Positions 24,333-33,369 of a stretch of DNA of 64,000 bases are shown here, piece by piece. Every line of letters begins with the position of its first letter. Position 1 is the first letter of the stretch. The position numbers and the translations under genes are program-made. Below the pieces are notes generated by a model. The model was not told the origin of the DNA, did no database searches, and saw only the letters and a list, made by a program, of their open reading frames with translations. Source of the stretch: Streptomyces aureocirculatus (GTDB lineage Bacteria > Actinomycetota > Actinomycetes > Streptomycetales > Streptomycetaceae); the NCBI RefSeq assembly GCF_000720475.1, contig NZ_JOAP01000007.1, forward strand, positions 248,001 through 312,000. Direction: 5' to 3'.

Positions 24333-26840
24333 CTAGCGGCGTGGCAGCGGCAGTTCGAACCACACGGTCTTGCCGCCGGTGGTCCTGCTGGTGCCCCACT
24401 CCTTGGCGAGGCTGGTGACGATGCGCAGGCCGCGCCCGAACTCGTCGCCGGGCCCCGCGCTGAGCAGCGTGGGCAGCGTCGCGTCGTCGTCCTCGACCTC
24501 GCACAGGAGGCGCCCGGAGCGCACCAGACGCAGCCCGATGCGGCCGCCGTGCGTGTGCCGTACGGCATTGGTGACGAGTTCGCCGACGAGCAGCACCGTG
24601 GTGTCGGCGAGGTCGTCGAGGCCCCAGTCCCGCAGTTGGGCGCGGACCAGGTCGCGGGCCCTGCTGACCTCGCTGGGGTCGGGGGCGAGCCGCCAGTGCC
24701 CGACGTCCGTGGAGGCCACGCCGTTGAGCCTGGCCATCAGGAGGGCCACGTCGTCCTTGCGGCCGCCGCGACCTGCTTCGGAGAAGGTCGCGGCGAGGGC
24801 CCGGATGATGGTGTCGCAGGCGTCGTCCATGGACGCCGCCGGGTGGGCCGCCGACTCGACGAGGGTGGCGAGGCCGACCCCGATGTCCTCGCCGCGCACC
24901 TCGACCAGGCCGTCGGTGCACATCAGGAGCCGGTCACCGGGGGCGACCCGGACCCGTACGGACTCGAACGGCACGCCGCCGACGCCGATGGGCGCTCCGG
25001 TGGGCAGGTGGAGCAGTTCGCTGCGGCCGTCCAGGGCGCGTACCAGGACGGGCGGGATGTGGCCCGCGTTGGCCAGGTGCAATTCACCGGCGATCGGGTC
25101 GTACACCGCGTACAGACAGGTCGCCAGATAATGCTCGCCGAGTCGCTGTGCCAGGTCGTCGAGGTTGCGCAGGAGCTGGGCGGGCGGCAGGTCGAGGGCC
25201 GCCATGGTCTGTACGGCCGTACGCAACTGGCCCATCATCGCGGCGGAGTTGAGGCCGTGCCCCATGACGTCGCCGACAACCAGGGCGGTGCGCGCCCCCG
25301 GCAGTTTCACCGAGTCGAACCAGTCGCCGCCGACCCGGCCGAGGAGGGTGCCCGGGAGGTAGCGGGTGGCGATGTCGCATCCTGACATGCGGGGTTCGAT
25401 GTGCGGCAGCATGCTGTCCTGGAGGGTGTCGGCGACCGACTCCTGGTAGGTGTACATGCGGGCGTTGTCCAGGACGAGGCCCGCGCGGGCGGCCAGTTCG
25501 GCGCCGGTGACACGGTCCATGTCGTTGAAGACGGGCCGCTCCCGGTGGCGCAGCAGGATCATGAAGCCGAGGACGACGTTGCGTGCCTTCAGGGGCACGA
25601 CCAGCATCGACCGGTGGTTGATCAGCGGCCGGATGTCGCGCTTCTCGAACTGGGAGGCGATGGCGTTGCCCATCTCCTCCGTGATGCGCGGTACGAGGAC
25701 GGGGTCGCCGGAGGTCATGCACTGGAAGAACGGGGTGTGCGCGGGGAACGGCATGGACTCGCCGACCGGCACCACGTCGTCCCAGCGGCCCGGCTCGTCG
25801 GTGTGCTCGACGGCGACGCGGTGCCACATCGTGGTCTCGTCGGGCACCCCGTCGGGGAAGCCCTCGCCCGCGACGACCTGTTCGCGCAGATAGGTGCCCG
25901 CGACGTCCGTGAAGCGCGGTACGACGGCCTTGCTGACCTCCTGGATGGTGCGGGCCAGGTCGAGCGAGGAACCGATGCGGCCGCTCACCTCGTTGAGGAA
26001 TTCGAGGTGCTCGCGGACCGCCGCGTATTCGAGGTCCTCGCCCTCGTCGTCCTCGGCCTCGTCGTCCGCGCCGCGGGCGTCCGGTGCGAGGGCGCCCGGG
26101 GCAGGGGCGCCCGAGGCGGGGGCGAGTCCGGCGGCGGCCGCGGCTTCGGCGCGCCGCTTGCGGGCCTGGCGTTCGGCGCGCCGCGGCACGCCCCAGTCGG
26201 GGGTGACGGGTACGCGGTCGTGCTGGCTGAACTCCAGGACTGGATAGCCGAGTTCGAGGACTTGCGCGACGATGCGGGCGCTCTCGCCGACGCTCATGCT
26301 CGGCAGGATGTCCGGGAGGCGGTGGGCGAGTTCGTCGGCGCCGGGGAAGTCGGTGTGCAGTGCGAAGCCGGGCGCTATGCGCTCCATGTGGTCGGCGGGG
26401 GCGCCATCGGCCTCGCCCGCCGCGGTCAGCCGGGCGGCGTCGGCGGCGAGGACGAGCAGCCGCTCGGGCCCCGGCCCCACGAGGGGGTAGGCCCACCACA
26501 GGACGTCGATGCGCCCCTGCCCGTGCGGTGCGGGGGTCAGCCGGGCGCGGCCCGCGGCGGGGTAGGAGACGCGGCCGTCCAGGGAGCTGCCGAGGTCGGG
26601 GCCGAGGTCGTCGTAGTCCCCGTAGGCGGCGTCGTCCTGCGGGAGTGCTCCGGAGACGGGCAGCAGGTCGCCCGCGGGGCGGCCCACGGCCTCCTCCTTG
26701 GCGTACCCGAAGAGGCGGCGCGCGCCGGTGCTCCAGTGGGACACCAGGCCACCGCCGTCGATGACGACCACGGCCAGGGGGACGCGGCCGGACACACCGC
26801 TGTGCGCGGCCGGTCCACCGTCCGGGCTCCCACGCTCCAT
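24333..26840 (-). CDS. PAS-GAF-PP2C (SpoIIE-like) phosphatase with C-terminal HATPase anti-sigma-type domain
   Basis: An 835-residue multidomain signalling protein. Approximate order: PAS (20-75, STGARRLFGYAKEEAVGRP), a linker with an acidic stretch, GAF (285-445), PP2C/SpoIIE phosphatase (475-705, with VGGDWFDSVKL, VVGDVMGHG and LMCTDGLVE metal-site motifs), and an RsbW-like HATPase domain (715-835, ELVTNAVRHTHGG). Such proteins dephosphorylate anti-sigma-factor antagonists while the kinase domain may phosphorylate or sequester partners, so it probably controls a SigB-type regulon. No transmembrane segment is visible. ATG at 26838-26840 has AAGGAG 8 nt upstream. Confidence 0.92.
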   Translation of the reverse strand: MERGSPDGGPAAHSGVSGRVPLAVVVIDGGGLVSHWSTGARRLFGYAKEEAVGRPAGDLLPVSGALPQDDAAYGDYDDLGPDLGSSLDGRVSYPAAGRARLTPAPHGQGRIDVLWWAYPLVGPGPERLLVLAADAARLTAAGEADGAPADHMERIAPGFALHTDFPGADELAHRLPDILPSMSVGESARIVAQVLELGYPVLEFSQHDRVPVTPDWGVPRRAERQARKRRAEAAAAAGLAPASGAPAPGALAPDARGADDEAEDDEGEDLEYAAVREHLEFLNEVSGRIGSSLDLARTIQEVSKAVVPRFTDVAGTYLREQVVAGEGFPDGVPDETTMWHRVAVEHTDEPGRWDDVVPVGESMPFPAHTPFFQCMTSGDPVLVPRITEEMGNAIASQFEKRDIRPLINHRSMLVVPLKARNVVLGFMILLRHRERPVFNDMDRVTGAELAARAGLVLDNARMYTYQESVADTLQDSMLPHIEPRMSGCDIATRYLPGTLLGRVGGDWFDSVKLPGARTALVVGDVMGHGLNSAAMMGQLRTAVQTMAALDLPPAQLLRNLDDLAQRLGEHYLATCLYAVYDPIAGELHLANAGHIPPVLVRALDGRSELLHLPTGAPIGVGGVPFESVRVRVAPGDRLLMCTDGLVEVRGEDIGVGLATLVESAAHPAASMDDACDTIIRALAATFSEAGRGGRKDDVALLMARLNGVASTDVGHWRLAPDPSEVSRARDLVRAQLRDWGLDDLADTTVLLVGELVTNAVRHTHGGRIGLRLVRSGRLLCEVEDDDATLPTLLSAGPGDEFGRGLRIVTSLAKEWGTSRTTGGKTVWFELPLPRR

Positions 26841-27029
26841 GGCTTCGGCTCCTTCCCGCGGCGCGGCAAGACCTGCGTCGTCCCCAGCCACCGTCCGTCC
26901 CCGACCACCGTACGGCGATCGCGGCCTGCCGTGCGGCGCTATCCGGGAATTCCCCGGGGCGGGGCGCCGCCGGAGCGTGACTCCGCACCCCGCCTCCGCG
27001 TGGCGGCCGCCTCCCGCTCCGCCGGATCT

Positions 27030-29507
27030 TCAGTCCTCGTGCCCCAGTTGCAGGTCCCGCTCCGTCCTGCCGCCGCCCGCCACCTGGAGGACCGTGGCGA
27101 CCGGCGGGTATCCGGCCGCGATCACGGTGTACTCGCCGGACGACAGGTCGATGAAGCGGAAGGTGCCTTCGGGGCCGGTGGTGAGGGTGTCCACGACGTT
27201 GCCCGCGGCGTCCAGGAGCGTCACGCGCGCGTCCTCGACGGGCCGTCCACCCCCGGCGCGCACGGTGCCGCGCAGCACCGCTCCCCCGGCGAGTTCGATG
27301 TCCTGGCGGGTCTCCCGTGACGCCTGCACGCTGACGGGCAGCGCGGCCGGGCGGAAGGCGGGCGCGCTGGCGGCCAGGGTGTACTCGCCCGCCACCAGGT
27401 CCGTGATCACATAGCCGCCCTCGCGCCCGCTGCGGGTGGCGGCGACGACCTCGCCACGCACATCGGTGAGGGTCACGGCGGCGTCGCGCACGGGCGTGCC
27501 GTCGGCGGTGACGACGCTGCCCGCGAGCCGCCCCGCGCCGCCGAGGACCACGTCGAGCTCCACGGGGCGTTCGCCGACGGTGACCGTGACGGCCTGCGGC
27601 TGGTGGCCGCCCGCCGCGGCGATCAGGACGAACGACCCGGCCCCCGGCGTCGAAAGGGCGTACCGCCCGTCGTCGCCGCTCGCGCCGCGTCCGATCTGGC
27701 GGCCCGTGACGTCGATGAGCGTCAGGGCGGCGCGCGGTACGACGGTGCCGTCCGGGTGCTGCACGGTGCCGCAGACGGGCAGTCCTGCGGCGTACGCGGA
27801 GCGCGCGGGCGGGACGGCGGCCTCGGTGAAGGGCACGCGCGCGGTGCCCGGGGCGTGCGGGGACGGCGGCGGCTGCGGGGTCGTGGACGACACGGCGCTG
27901 GACACGAGGGGGGTCTCCTTGAGGAAGCAGGCGAGCAGCAGGCCGAGGACGAGGACGGGGACCAGGTAGAGGAAGATCCGCGGCATCGCGTCCGCGTACG
28001 CCTGGATGTAGCCCTCGCGCAGCGGGGCGGGCAGCGCGTGGACGAGTTGCGGGGTGATCGATTCGGCGTCGGGCAGCTCGGCGCCCGCGGGCAGCCGCCC
28101 GTCGAGGGCGTCGGTGAGGCGGTCGGCGAAGAGGGTGCCGAAGACCGCGGCGCCGACGCTTCCGCCGACCTGCCGGAAGTAGTTGTTGGCGCTGGTCGCG
28201 GTGCCGAGGTCGGCGGGCGGTGCGGCGTTCTGCACGGCGAGGACGAGCACCGGCATGACCAGGCCGACACCGGCGCCGAGGAGGGCCATCCAGATGCTGT
28301 ACTGCAGCCGTGGCGTGTCCGCTTCGAGCCGGGAGAGGAGATACATGCCGACCACGGAGAGGGCGCTGCCGAGGACCGGGTAGATCCGGTAGCGACCGGT
28401 GTGGCTGATGAGTTGCCCCGCGATGATCGACGCGCCGACGACTCCGCCCATCATCGGGAGCATCAGGAGGCCGGACTCCGTGGCGCTCGCCCCGTCGACC
28501 ATCTGTAGGTAGGTCGGCAGGTAACTGGCGGCTCCGAAGAGGGCGACGCCCACCACGAAGCCTACTAGACCTGTGATGTTGAAGACCGAATCACGGAACA
28601 GGCGCAGCGGGATGATCGGTTCTGCCGCGAAGCGTTCGACGAGGAGGAAGAACAGGCAGGACACGACGGCGCCCGCGGCGAGCCCGAGGACCACGCGCGA
28701 ACCCCAGGCGTACTCGGTGCCGCCCCAACTGGTCAGCAGGACCAGGCAGGTGGAGGCGGCGACGAGGAGCAGCGCGCCGAGGACGTCGAACCTGCCGCGG
28801 GCGGCGGGCTTCGGGAGCTTCAGGACGAGGGCGACGACGAGGAGCGTGACCAGGCCGAAGGGCACGTTGAAGTAGAAGCACCAGCGCCAGGAGACATGGT
28901 CGGTGAAGAAGCCGCCGAGCAGCGGTCCGGCGACGGAGGCCAGGCCGAAGGAGGCGCCGATCATGCCCATGTAGCGGCCTCGCGCGCGCGGCGGCACGAT
29001 GTCGGCGATGATCGCCTGGACGCCGATCATGAGGCCGCCCGCGCCGACGCCCTGTAGGGCGCGGAAGGCGATGAGCTGGTCCATCGTGCGGGACCAGCCG
29101 GCGAGCGCGGAGCCGACGACGAAGACGACGATGGCGAACTGGAAGACGCCCTTGCGTCCGTAGAGATCGCCGAGCTTGCCGTAGACGGGCAGGCCGACGG
29201 TCGAGGTCAGCAGGTAGGCGGTGATCGCCCAGGACATCTTGTCCAGGCCGTGCAGCTCGCCGACGATCTTCGGCAGCGCGGTGGCGACGATCATCTGCTC
29301 GAGCGCGGCGAGCAGCAGGGCCAGCATCAGCGCGAAGAAGACCATACGGACCCGGGCGGGGCTGAGCCCCTGCGGGGTCTGCGGCGCGGCGTCCGGTGGC
29401 GGTGACGGCGGCTGTCGCGACAGGTCCTGCCCCGGTGCCCCCGCCGGGGGGTGAGCGGCCCCCCGTTCACCGTGCCCGGCGCCCGTCGCCAGCGTCGTCC
29501 CGCCCAC
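27030..29507 (-). CDS. MFS (DHA2) transporter fused to carboxypeptidase regulatory-like domains
   Basis: An 825-residue fusion. Residues ~55-550 form a 14-helix DHA2 major facilitator (ALEQMIVATALPKIVGEL in helix 1, GKLGDLYGRKGVFQ as motif A). Residues ~585-825 form three repeats of a beta-sandwich carboxypeptidase regulatory-like/Ig-like domain (GRYALSTPGAGSFVLIA, GGYVITDLVAGEYTLAA, GTFRFIDLSSGEYTVIA). The third domain ends in an acidic tail. The soluble domains follow the last helix and could bind substrate or partner proteins; their side of the membrane depends on helix count. GTG at 29505-29507 has GGGGAG upstream. No regulator is adjacent. Confidence 0.9.
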   Translation of the reverse strand: MGGTTLATGAGHGERGAAHPPAGAPGQDLSRQPPSPPPDAAPQTPQGLSPARVRMVFFALMLALLLAALEQMIVATALPKIVGELHGLDKMSWAITAYLLTSTVGLPVYGKLGDLYGRKGVFQFAIVVFVVGSALAGWSRTMDQLIAFRALQGVGAGGLMIGVQAIIADIVPPRARGRYMGMIGASFGLASVAGPLLGGFFTDHVSWRWCFYFNVPFGLVTLLVVALVLKLPKPAARGRFDVLGALLLVAASTCLVLLTSWGGTEYAWGSRVVLGLAAGAVVSCLFFLLVERFAAEPIIPLRLFRDSVFNITGLVGFVVGVALFGAASYLPTYLQMVDGASATESGLLMLPMMGGVVGASIIAGQLISHTGRYRIYPVLGSALSVVGMYLLSRLEADTPRLQYSIWMALLGAGVGLVMPVLVLAVQNAAPPADLGTATSANNYFRQVGGSVGAAVFGTLFADRLTDALDGRLPAGAELPDAESITPQLVHALPAPLREGYIQAYADAMPRIFLYLVPVLVLGLLLACFLKETPLVSSAVSSTTPQPPPSPHAPGTARVPFTEAAVPPARSAYAAGLPVCGTVQHPDGTVVPRAALTLIDVTGRQIGRGASGDDGRYALSTPGAGSFVLIAAAGGHQPQAVTVTVGERPVELDVVLGGAGRLAGSVVTADGTPVRDAAVTLTDVRGEVVAATRSGREGGYVITDLVAGEYTLAASAPAFRPAALPVSVQASRETRQDIELAGGAVLRGTVRAGGGRPVEDARVTLLDAAGNVVDTLTTGPEGTFRFIDLSSGEYTVIAAGYPPVATVLQVAGGGRTERDLQLGHED

Positions 29508-29603
29508 CTGGTGCTCCCCTCGTCGCGCCCGCGCCGCCCATTTCTCGCATTACGCGCCAACATAGAAGTAAGCGCGCAAGCGCGACGAGTCGCACCGGGC
29601 GCG

Positions 29604-29627
29604 CACCGGCGCGCGTTCGCGCCGGTG
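29604..29627. terminator. Hairpin of uncertain role in the MFS upstream region
   Basis: A perfect 10-bp stem (CACCGGCGCG/CGCGCCGGTG) with 4-nt loop, about 100 bp upstream of the MFS start. It may be a second terminator for the SRPBCC gene or a regulatory structure in the MFS leader. Confidence 0.5.
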
Positions 29628-29776
29628 GGAGCCCTGCGGTGGACAACTGGGCCGTTGCGAAAACCACTCGAAACGGTGAGCGTGACAACAACCCTGAGGG
29701 GTTACGGGAGTTGGCGGGCCGAGCGTTCCCGTCCCGCCGCGATTCGGCGAGCGGGAGCACTCCAGGCGCCGCGAGT

Positions 29777-29804
29777 CGGCGGGCCGGGAGCGTCCGGCCC
29801 GCCG
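29777..29804 (-). terminator. Terminator of the SRPBCC gene
   Basis: A perfect 11-bp stem CGGCGGGCCGG/CCGGCCCGCCG with a 6-nt loop lies 7 bp past the stop of the SRPBCC gene. Confidence 0.75.
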
Positions 29805-29811
29805 CGTGGGG

Positions 29812-30255
29812 CTACTTCTCGACTTCGGCGGCGAGCCTGCCGAGCACCGCGTCGTAGATCCGGGCGAGGCCCTTGGGCGCGAAGGTCTTCTCGAAGAAGC
29901 CGCCGATGCCGCCCGCGCCGTTCCACACCGTGGTGACGACGACGCGCGCGGCGCCCTCGCCGGCCGGGGTCACCCGCCAGGTGGTCACCATGGACGAGTT
30001 GCGGTCCTTCTCGACGAGCTCACCGTCGGTGGGCTCGCTCACGTCGAGCAGACAGTCGCGGATCCGCTTGCTGGTGGCCTGGAGCTTCCAGTGGACGAGC
30101 GTGCCCTCGCCGTCGCCGCCCTCGCGCACCTCGTACTCACTGAAGTGCTCCGAAAGGATCTTCGCGCGGGTGCCGCTGTAGTCGGCCAGCGCATCGAAGA
30201 CGTCCTCCGGCCGTGCCGCGATGATGCGCTCCGTGACCGCCTCGACCTGCGCCAT
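29812..30255 (-). CDS. SRPBCC (START/polyketide cyclase-like) family protein
   Basis: A 147-residue helix-grip-fold protein. The N-terminus VEAVTERIIAARPEDVFDALADYSG is the typical opening strand-helix-helix, and the C-terminal helix GFFEKTFAPKGLARIYDAVLGRLAAEV closes the hydrophobic pocket. The family binds or cyclises hydrophobic ligands; function here is unknown. ATG at 30253-30255 has GGAGGAAA upstream. It diverges from the radical SAM gene. Confidence 0.85.
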   Translation of the reverse strand: MAQVEAVTERIIAARPEDVFDALADYSGTRAKILSEHFSEYEVREGGDGEGTLVHWKLQATSKRIRDCLLDVSEPTDGELVEKDRNSSMVTTWRVTPAGEGAARVVVTTVWNGAGGIGGFFEKTFAPKGLARIYDAVLGRLAAEVEK

Positions 30256-30363
30256 TGCGTTTCCTCCAGCAGTTGTAGGTGTCTCGCGGGTGGGACGGTC
30301 AGCCAACCACCCCGCACACCGGCGCCCCAAATCGGGGTCCGGACCACGTTCGCACGATCAAGG

Positions 30364-30375
30364 GAACATGTGTTC
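30364..30375. promoter_or_regulatory. LexA-type SOS box candidate upstream of the radical SAM gene
   Basis: GAACATGTGTTC is a perfect 12-bp dyad of the form GAAC-N4-GTTC, the core of the actinobacterial LexA box, with AT-rich DNA (TATTCT) directly after it. It lies 55 bp upstream of the radical SAM start. Confidence 0.6.
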
Positions 30376-30430
30376 TATTCTGTGCTGGGTGCTCGTCACT
30401 GGTGCTCGTCGCTGTCATGAAAGGAGCGCC

Positions 30431-31462
30431 ATGCGCTGGGAGAATCTGTCCGACGGCCCGCGAGGGGCCGCAGCGGACGCCGCGCTGTTCGGCGCCGACG
30501 CGGTGACCACCCGGACCGACACCCCCGGGTTCCGCGGAATCACCTTCCACGAGATCCGGGCGAAGTCGATCGTGAACCGGGTGCCGGGGGCCTCGCGCAT
30601 GCCCTTCGAGTGGACGGTCAACCCCTACCGCGGCTGCACGCACGCGTGCGTGTACTGCTTCGCCCGCAAGACACACAGCTATCTGGACCTGGACACCGGC
30701 CTGGGTTTCGACAGTCAGATCGTGGTCAAGGTCAACGCTCCCGAGCTGCTGCGCCACCGGCTCGCCTCGCCCCGCTGGCACGGCGAGCACATCGCGATGG
30801 GCACCAACGTCGACTGCTACCAGCGCGCGGAGGGCAGGTACGCGCTGATGCCGGGCATCATCGAGGCGCTGCGCGACCACGCCAACCCGTTCTCGATCCT
30901 CACCAAGGGCACGCTGATCCTGCGCGACCTCGATCTGCTGCGGCAGGCCGCCGCCGTCACGGACGTGGGCATCTCGGTGTCCGTCGGCTTCGTGGACGAA
31001 CAGCTCTGGCGCACGGTCGAGCCCGGTACCCCCGCACCGGGTCGCCGCCTGGAGGTCGTGCGCACCCTGAGCGAGCACGGCATCGGCTGCGGTGTCCTGA
31101 TGGCACCGGTGATCCCGTTCCTCGGTGACCACCCGGACCAGTTGCGCGCCACGGTGCGGGCGATCGCCGAGGCCGGGGCGACATCCGTGACACCGCTCGC
31201 GCTGCACCTGCGGCCCGGCGCACGCGAGTGGTTCATGGCTTGGCTCGCCCAGGAACACCCGCACCTGGTGCGGCGGTACGAACGCCTGTACGCCGACGGC
31301 GCCTACGCCCCGAAGTGGTACCAGCGCCGGATCACCCGCCACGTGCACGAACTGGCCCGCGAGTTCGGCATCGGCCCCGCCCGCGCGGGCGCGGCACGCC
31401 GCGTACCCGAGCCAAAGCAGGCACCGCCCGCGCCGGAAGGCACCCAGCTCACGCTGCTGTGA
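30431..31462 (+). CDS. Rv2578c-family radical SAM protein
   Basis: A 343-residue radical SAM enzyme. NPYRGCTHACVYCFAR contains the C-x3-C-x2-C cluster ligands; MGTNVDCYQRAEGRY and SILTKGTLILRD are typical of the SplB-like/Rv2578c group. The family is related to spore photoproduct lyase but its reaction is unknown. The C-terminus is Pro/Ala-rich. ATG at 30431 has AAAGGAG upstream. The LexA-like box ahead of the gene, and the reported damage-inducibility of the mycobacterial relative as I recall it, suggest a DNA-damage role. Confidence 0.88.
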   Translation: MRWENLSDGPRGAAADAALFGADAVTTRTDTPGFRGITFHEIRAKSIVNRVPGASRMPFEWTVNPYRGCTHACVYCFARKTHSYLDLDTGLGFDSQIVVKVNAPELLRHRLASPRWHGEHIAMGTNVDCYQRAEGRYALMPGIIEALRDHANPFSILTKGTLILRDLDLLRQAAAVTDVGISVSVGFVDEQLWRTVEPGTPAPGRRLEVVRTLSEHGIGCGVLMAPVIPFLGDHPDQLRATVRAIAEAGATSVTPLALHLRPGAREWFMAWLAQEHPHLVRRYERLYADGAYAPKWYQRRITRHVHELAREFGIGPARAGAARRVPEPKQAPPAPEGTQLTLL

Positions 31463-31622
31463 CGTGCCGGTGCCGACAGGGGGCACTGGGCCATCGCGGG
31501 CTTCGCCATGCTCCTTTCAGGTTATTGCTCCATGGATCAGCGTCTTCCGGGCGGGCTTTCCGGAACGATGCCGCGGGGGTCGTGGGCCTCGCGGCCCCGA
31601 ACCCTCCACCCTGGGAGGCTCG

Positions 31623-33221
31623 ATGAGAGCAACCGCCGTCTCGCTGTGCGGCGCCGCCGTCCTGGTGACCGGTCTGGTCGCGGCGGTCCCGTCCGCCGCG
31701 GGCACCACCGCGGTGGCCACCCCCCGCGCCGCGCACACCCCGCCCCACCTGGCGTGGAAGAAGTGCGCGACGAAGAACCACCCCAAGCTCCAGTGCGCGT
31801 CCGTACAGGTACCACTCGATCACGACCGGCCGCACGGCAAGAAGATCACGCTGGCCCTTTCGCGGATCCCGCACACCGCGAAGCACTACCGGGGCCCGCT
31901 CCTCGTGAACCCCGGCGGCCCCGGCGGCAGCGGTCTGACCATGGCCGGCTTCGTCGCCAAGTCGCTCCCCAAGAAGGTGGCCGCCGGCTACGACGTCATC
32001 GGCTTCGACCCGCGCGGCGTCGGCCGGAGCAAGCCCGCCCTGAACTGCCGGCCCGGCCACTTCACCCCGGTACGGCCCGCCTCGGTGCCGTACACGTACT
32101 CCCTGGAGAGGGCCAACGTCGACCGCGCGCGGTCGTTCGCCCGAGCGTGCGCTTCCAAGTACGCGGACGTGCTGCCGTTCATCGACACGGTCAGCGCGGC
32201 CAGGGACCTGGACGTGATCCGCGCACGCCTCGGCGAGCGGCGGATCAGCTACTTCGGGTACTCGTACGGCACCTACCTGGGCGCCGTGTACGCGAAGCTG
32301 TTCCCCGAGCGGGTCCGCCGCATGGCCCTGGACTCCGTGGTCGACCCGCACCAGGTCTGGTACGACGCCAACCTCAGCCAGGACCACGCCTTCCAGGCCC
32401 GCCACCAGGCCTTCCTGGCCTGGACGGCCAAGCACCACGCGAAGTACCGGCTCGGCTCGGACCCGGCGCGGGTGGAGTCGGAGTGGTACGCCATGCGCGC
32501 CGCCCTCGCCGAGAAGCCGGCCGGCGGGAAGGTCGGCGCGGCCGAGCTGGAGGACACCTTCCTGCCGGGCGCCTACTTCGACGGCTACTGGCCGATCCTG
32601 GCCGAGGTGTTCTCGGCGTACGCGCACGGCAAGAAGACGACTCCGCTCGTGCGGGCGTACGAGAAGGCCGGCGCGCAGGACGCCGCGGGCGAGAACAGCT
32701 ACTCGGTCTACACCGCCGTGGCCTGCCGGGACGCGGGCTGGCCGCGCGACTGGGCGCGGTGGAGCCGTGACAACTGGCAGACGCACGCGAAGTCACCCTT
32801 CATGACCTGGAACAACGCCTGGTACAACGCTCCGTGCGCGTTCTGGCGGGTGCCTTCGCTCGACCCGGTGGACGTGTCGAACCGCGCCCTGCCGCCGGTG
32901 CTGCTGCTCCAGGCGACCGACGACGCGGCGACCCCCTACGGGGGTGCGGTCACCATGCACCGGAAGCTGCGCGGATCGAGCCTGGTCGTGGAGCAGGGCG
33001 GCGGCAACCACGGCGTCGCCCTCAGCGGGAACGCCTGCCTCGACCGGCATCTGGCGACGTATCTGACGTCCGGCGAGGTGCCGCGCCGATCCGGTGGGAC
33101 CGGCGAGGCCGACGCGGTGTGCGAGCGGCTGCCCGTGCCCGAGCCGAAGGGCGCGGCACGGGGTGCGCGGGGCGGCGGCCCGGGCACGGAGCTGCACGGC
33201 CTGGTGGGGTTCCGCGGCTGA
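31623..33221 (+). CDS. Secreted tripeptidyl aminopeptidase-like alpha/beta hydrolase
   Basis: A 532-residue exported serine peptidase of the Streptomyces Tap/SlpD/SlpE group (S33-like). The N-terminal signal (ATAVSLCGAAVLVTGLVAAVPSAAG) is followed by LLVNPGGPGGSGL (oxyanion region), YFGYSYGTYLG (nucleophile Ser), a TAP-like C-terminal region with LQATDDAATP (Asp) and GGGNHGVAL (His). Family enzymes trim tripeptides or dipeptides from extracellular proteins. ATG at 31623 is chosen for GGGAGG and the correct signal-peptide length. It is 160 bp after the radical SAM gene, so likely separately transcribed. Confidence 0.9.
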   Translation: MRATAVSLCGAAVLVTGLVAAVPSAAGTTAVATPRAAHTPPHLAWKKCATKNHPKLQCASVQVPLDHDRPHGKKITLALSRIPHTAKHYRGPLLVNPGGPGGSGLTMAGFVAKSLPKKVAAGYDVIGFDPRGVGRSKPALNCRPGHFTPVRPASVPYTYSLERANVDRARSFARACASKYADVLPFIDTVSAARDLDVIRARLGERRISYFGYSYGTYLGAVYAKLFPERVRRMALDSVVDPHQVWYDANLSQDHAFQARHQAFLAWTAKHHAKYRLGSDPARVESEWYAMRAALAEKPAGGKVGAAELEDTFLPGAYFDGYWPILAEVFSAYAHGKKTTPLVRAYEKAGAQDAAGENSYSVYTAVACRDAGWPRDWARWSRDNWQTHAKSPFMTWNNAWYNAPCAFWRVPSLDPVDVSNRALPPVLLLQATDDAATPYGGAVTMHRKLRGSSLVVEQGGGNHGVALSGNACLDRHLATYLTSGEVPRRSGGTGEADAVCERLPVPEPKGAARGARGGGPGTELHGLVGFRG

Positions 33222-33280
33222 CACCGCACGTACGCGGTCTGACACGGCACGTACGCGGTCTGACACCGCACGTACGCGGT
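33218..33280. repeat. 21-bp x3 tandem repeat starting in the peptidase stop codon
   Basis: Three units begin at 33218, 33239 and 33260; the first contains the TGA of the peptidase gene. Each unit holds a dyad, ACCGC-ACGTAC-GCGGT (one mismatch in the second). The 21-bp period is two helical turns, placing all dyads on the same DNA face. Confidence 0.85.
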
Positions 33281-33369
33281 CCGGGCCCGGGCGCCACGTC
33301 AGGCGACCCCGGCCCTGACCGCGGGCTCCGCCGGGGGCGTTGTCAGTGCCATGGTCCACCATGGGGATC

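Larger units (their letters stand above)
29508..29811. other. Intergenic region with two hairpins
   Basis: This 304-bp gap between two minus-strand genes contains no gene. It holds a hairpin at 29604-29627 and a terminator at 29777-29804. The segment ACATAGAAGTAAGCGCGC around 29560-29577 is relatively AT-rich and may contain the MFS gene promoter. Confidence 0.6.
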
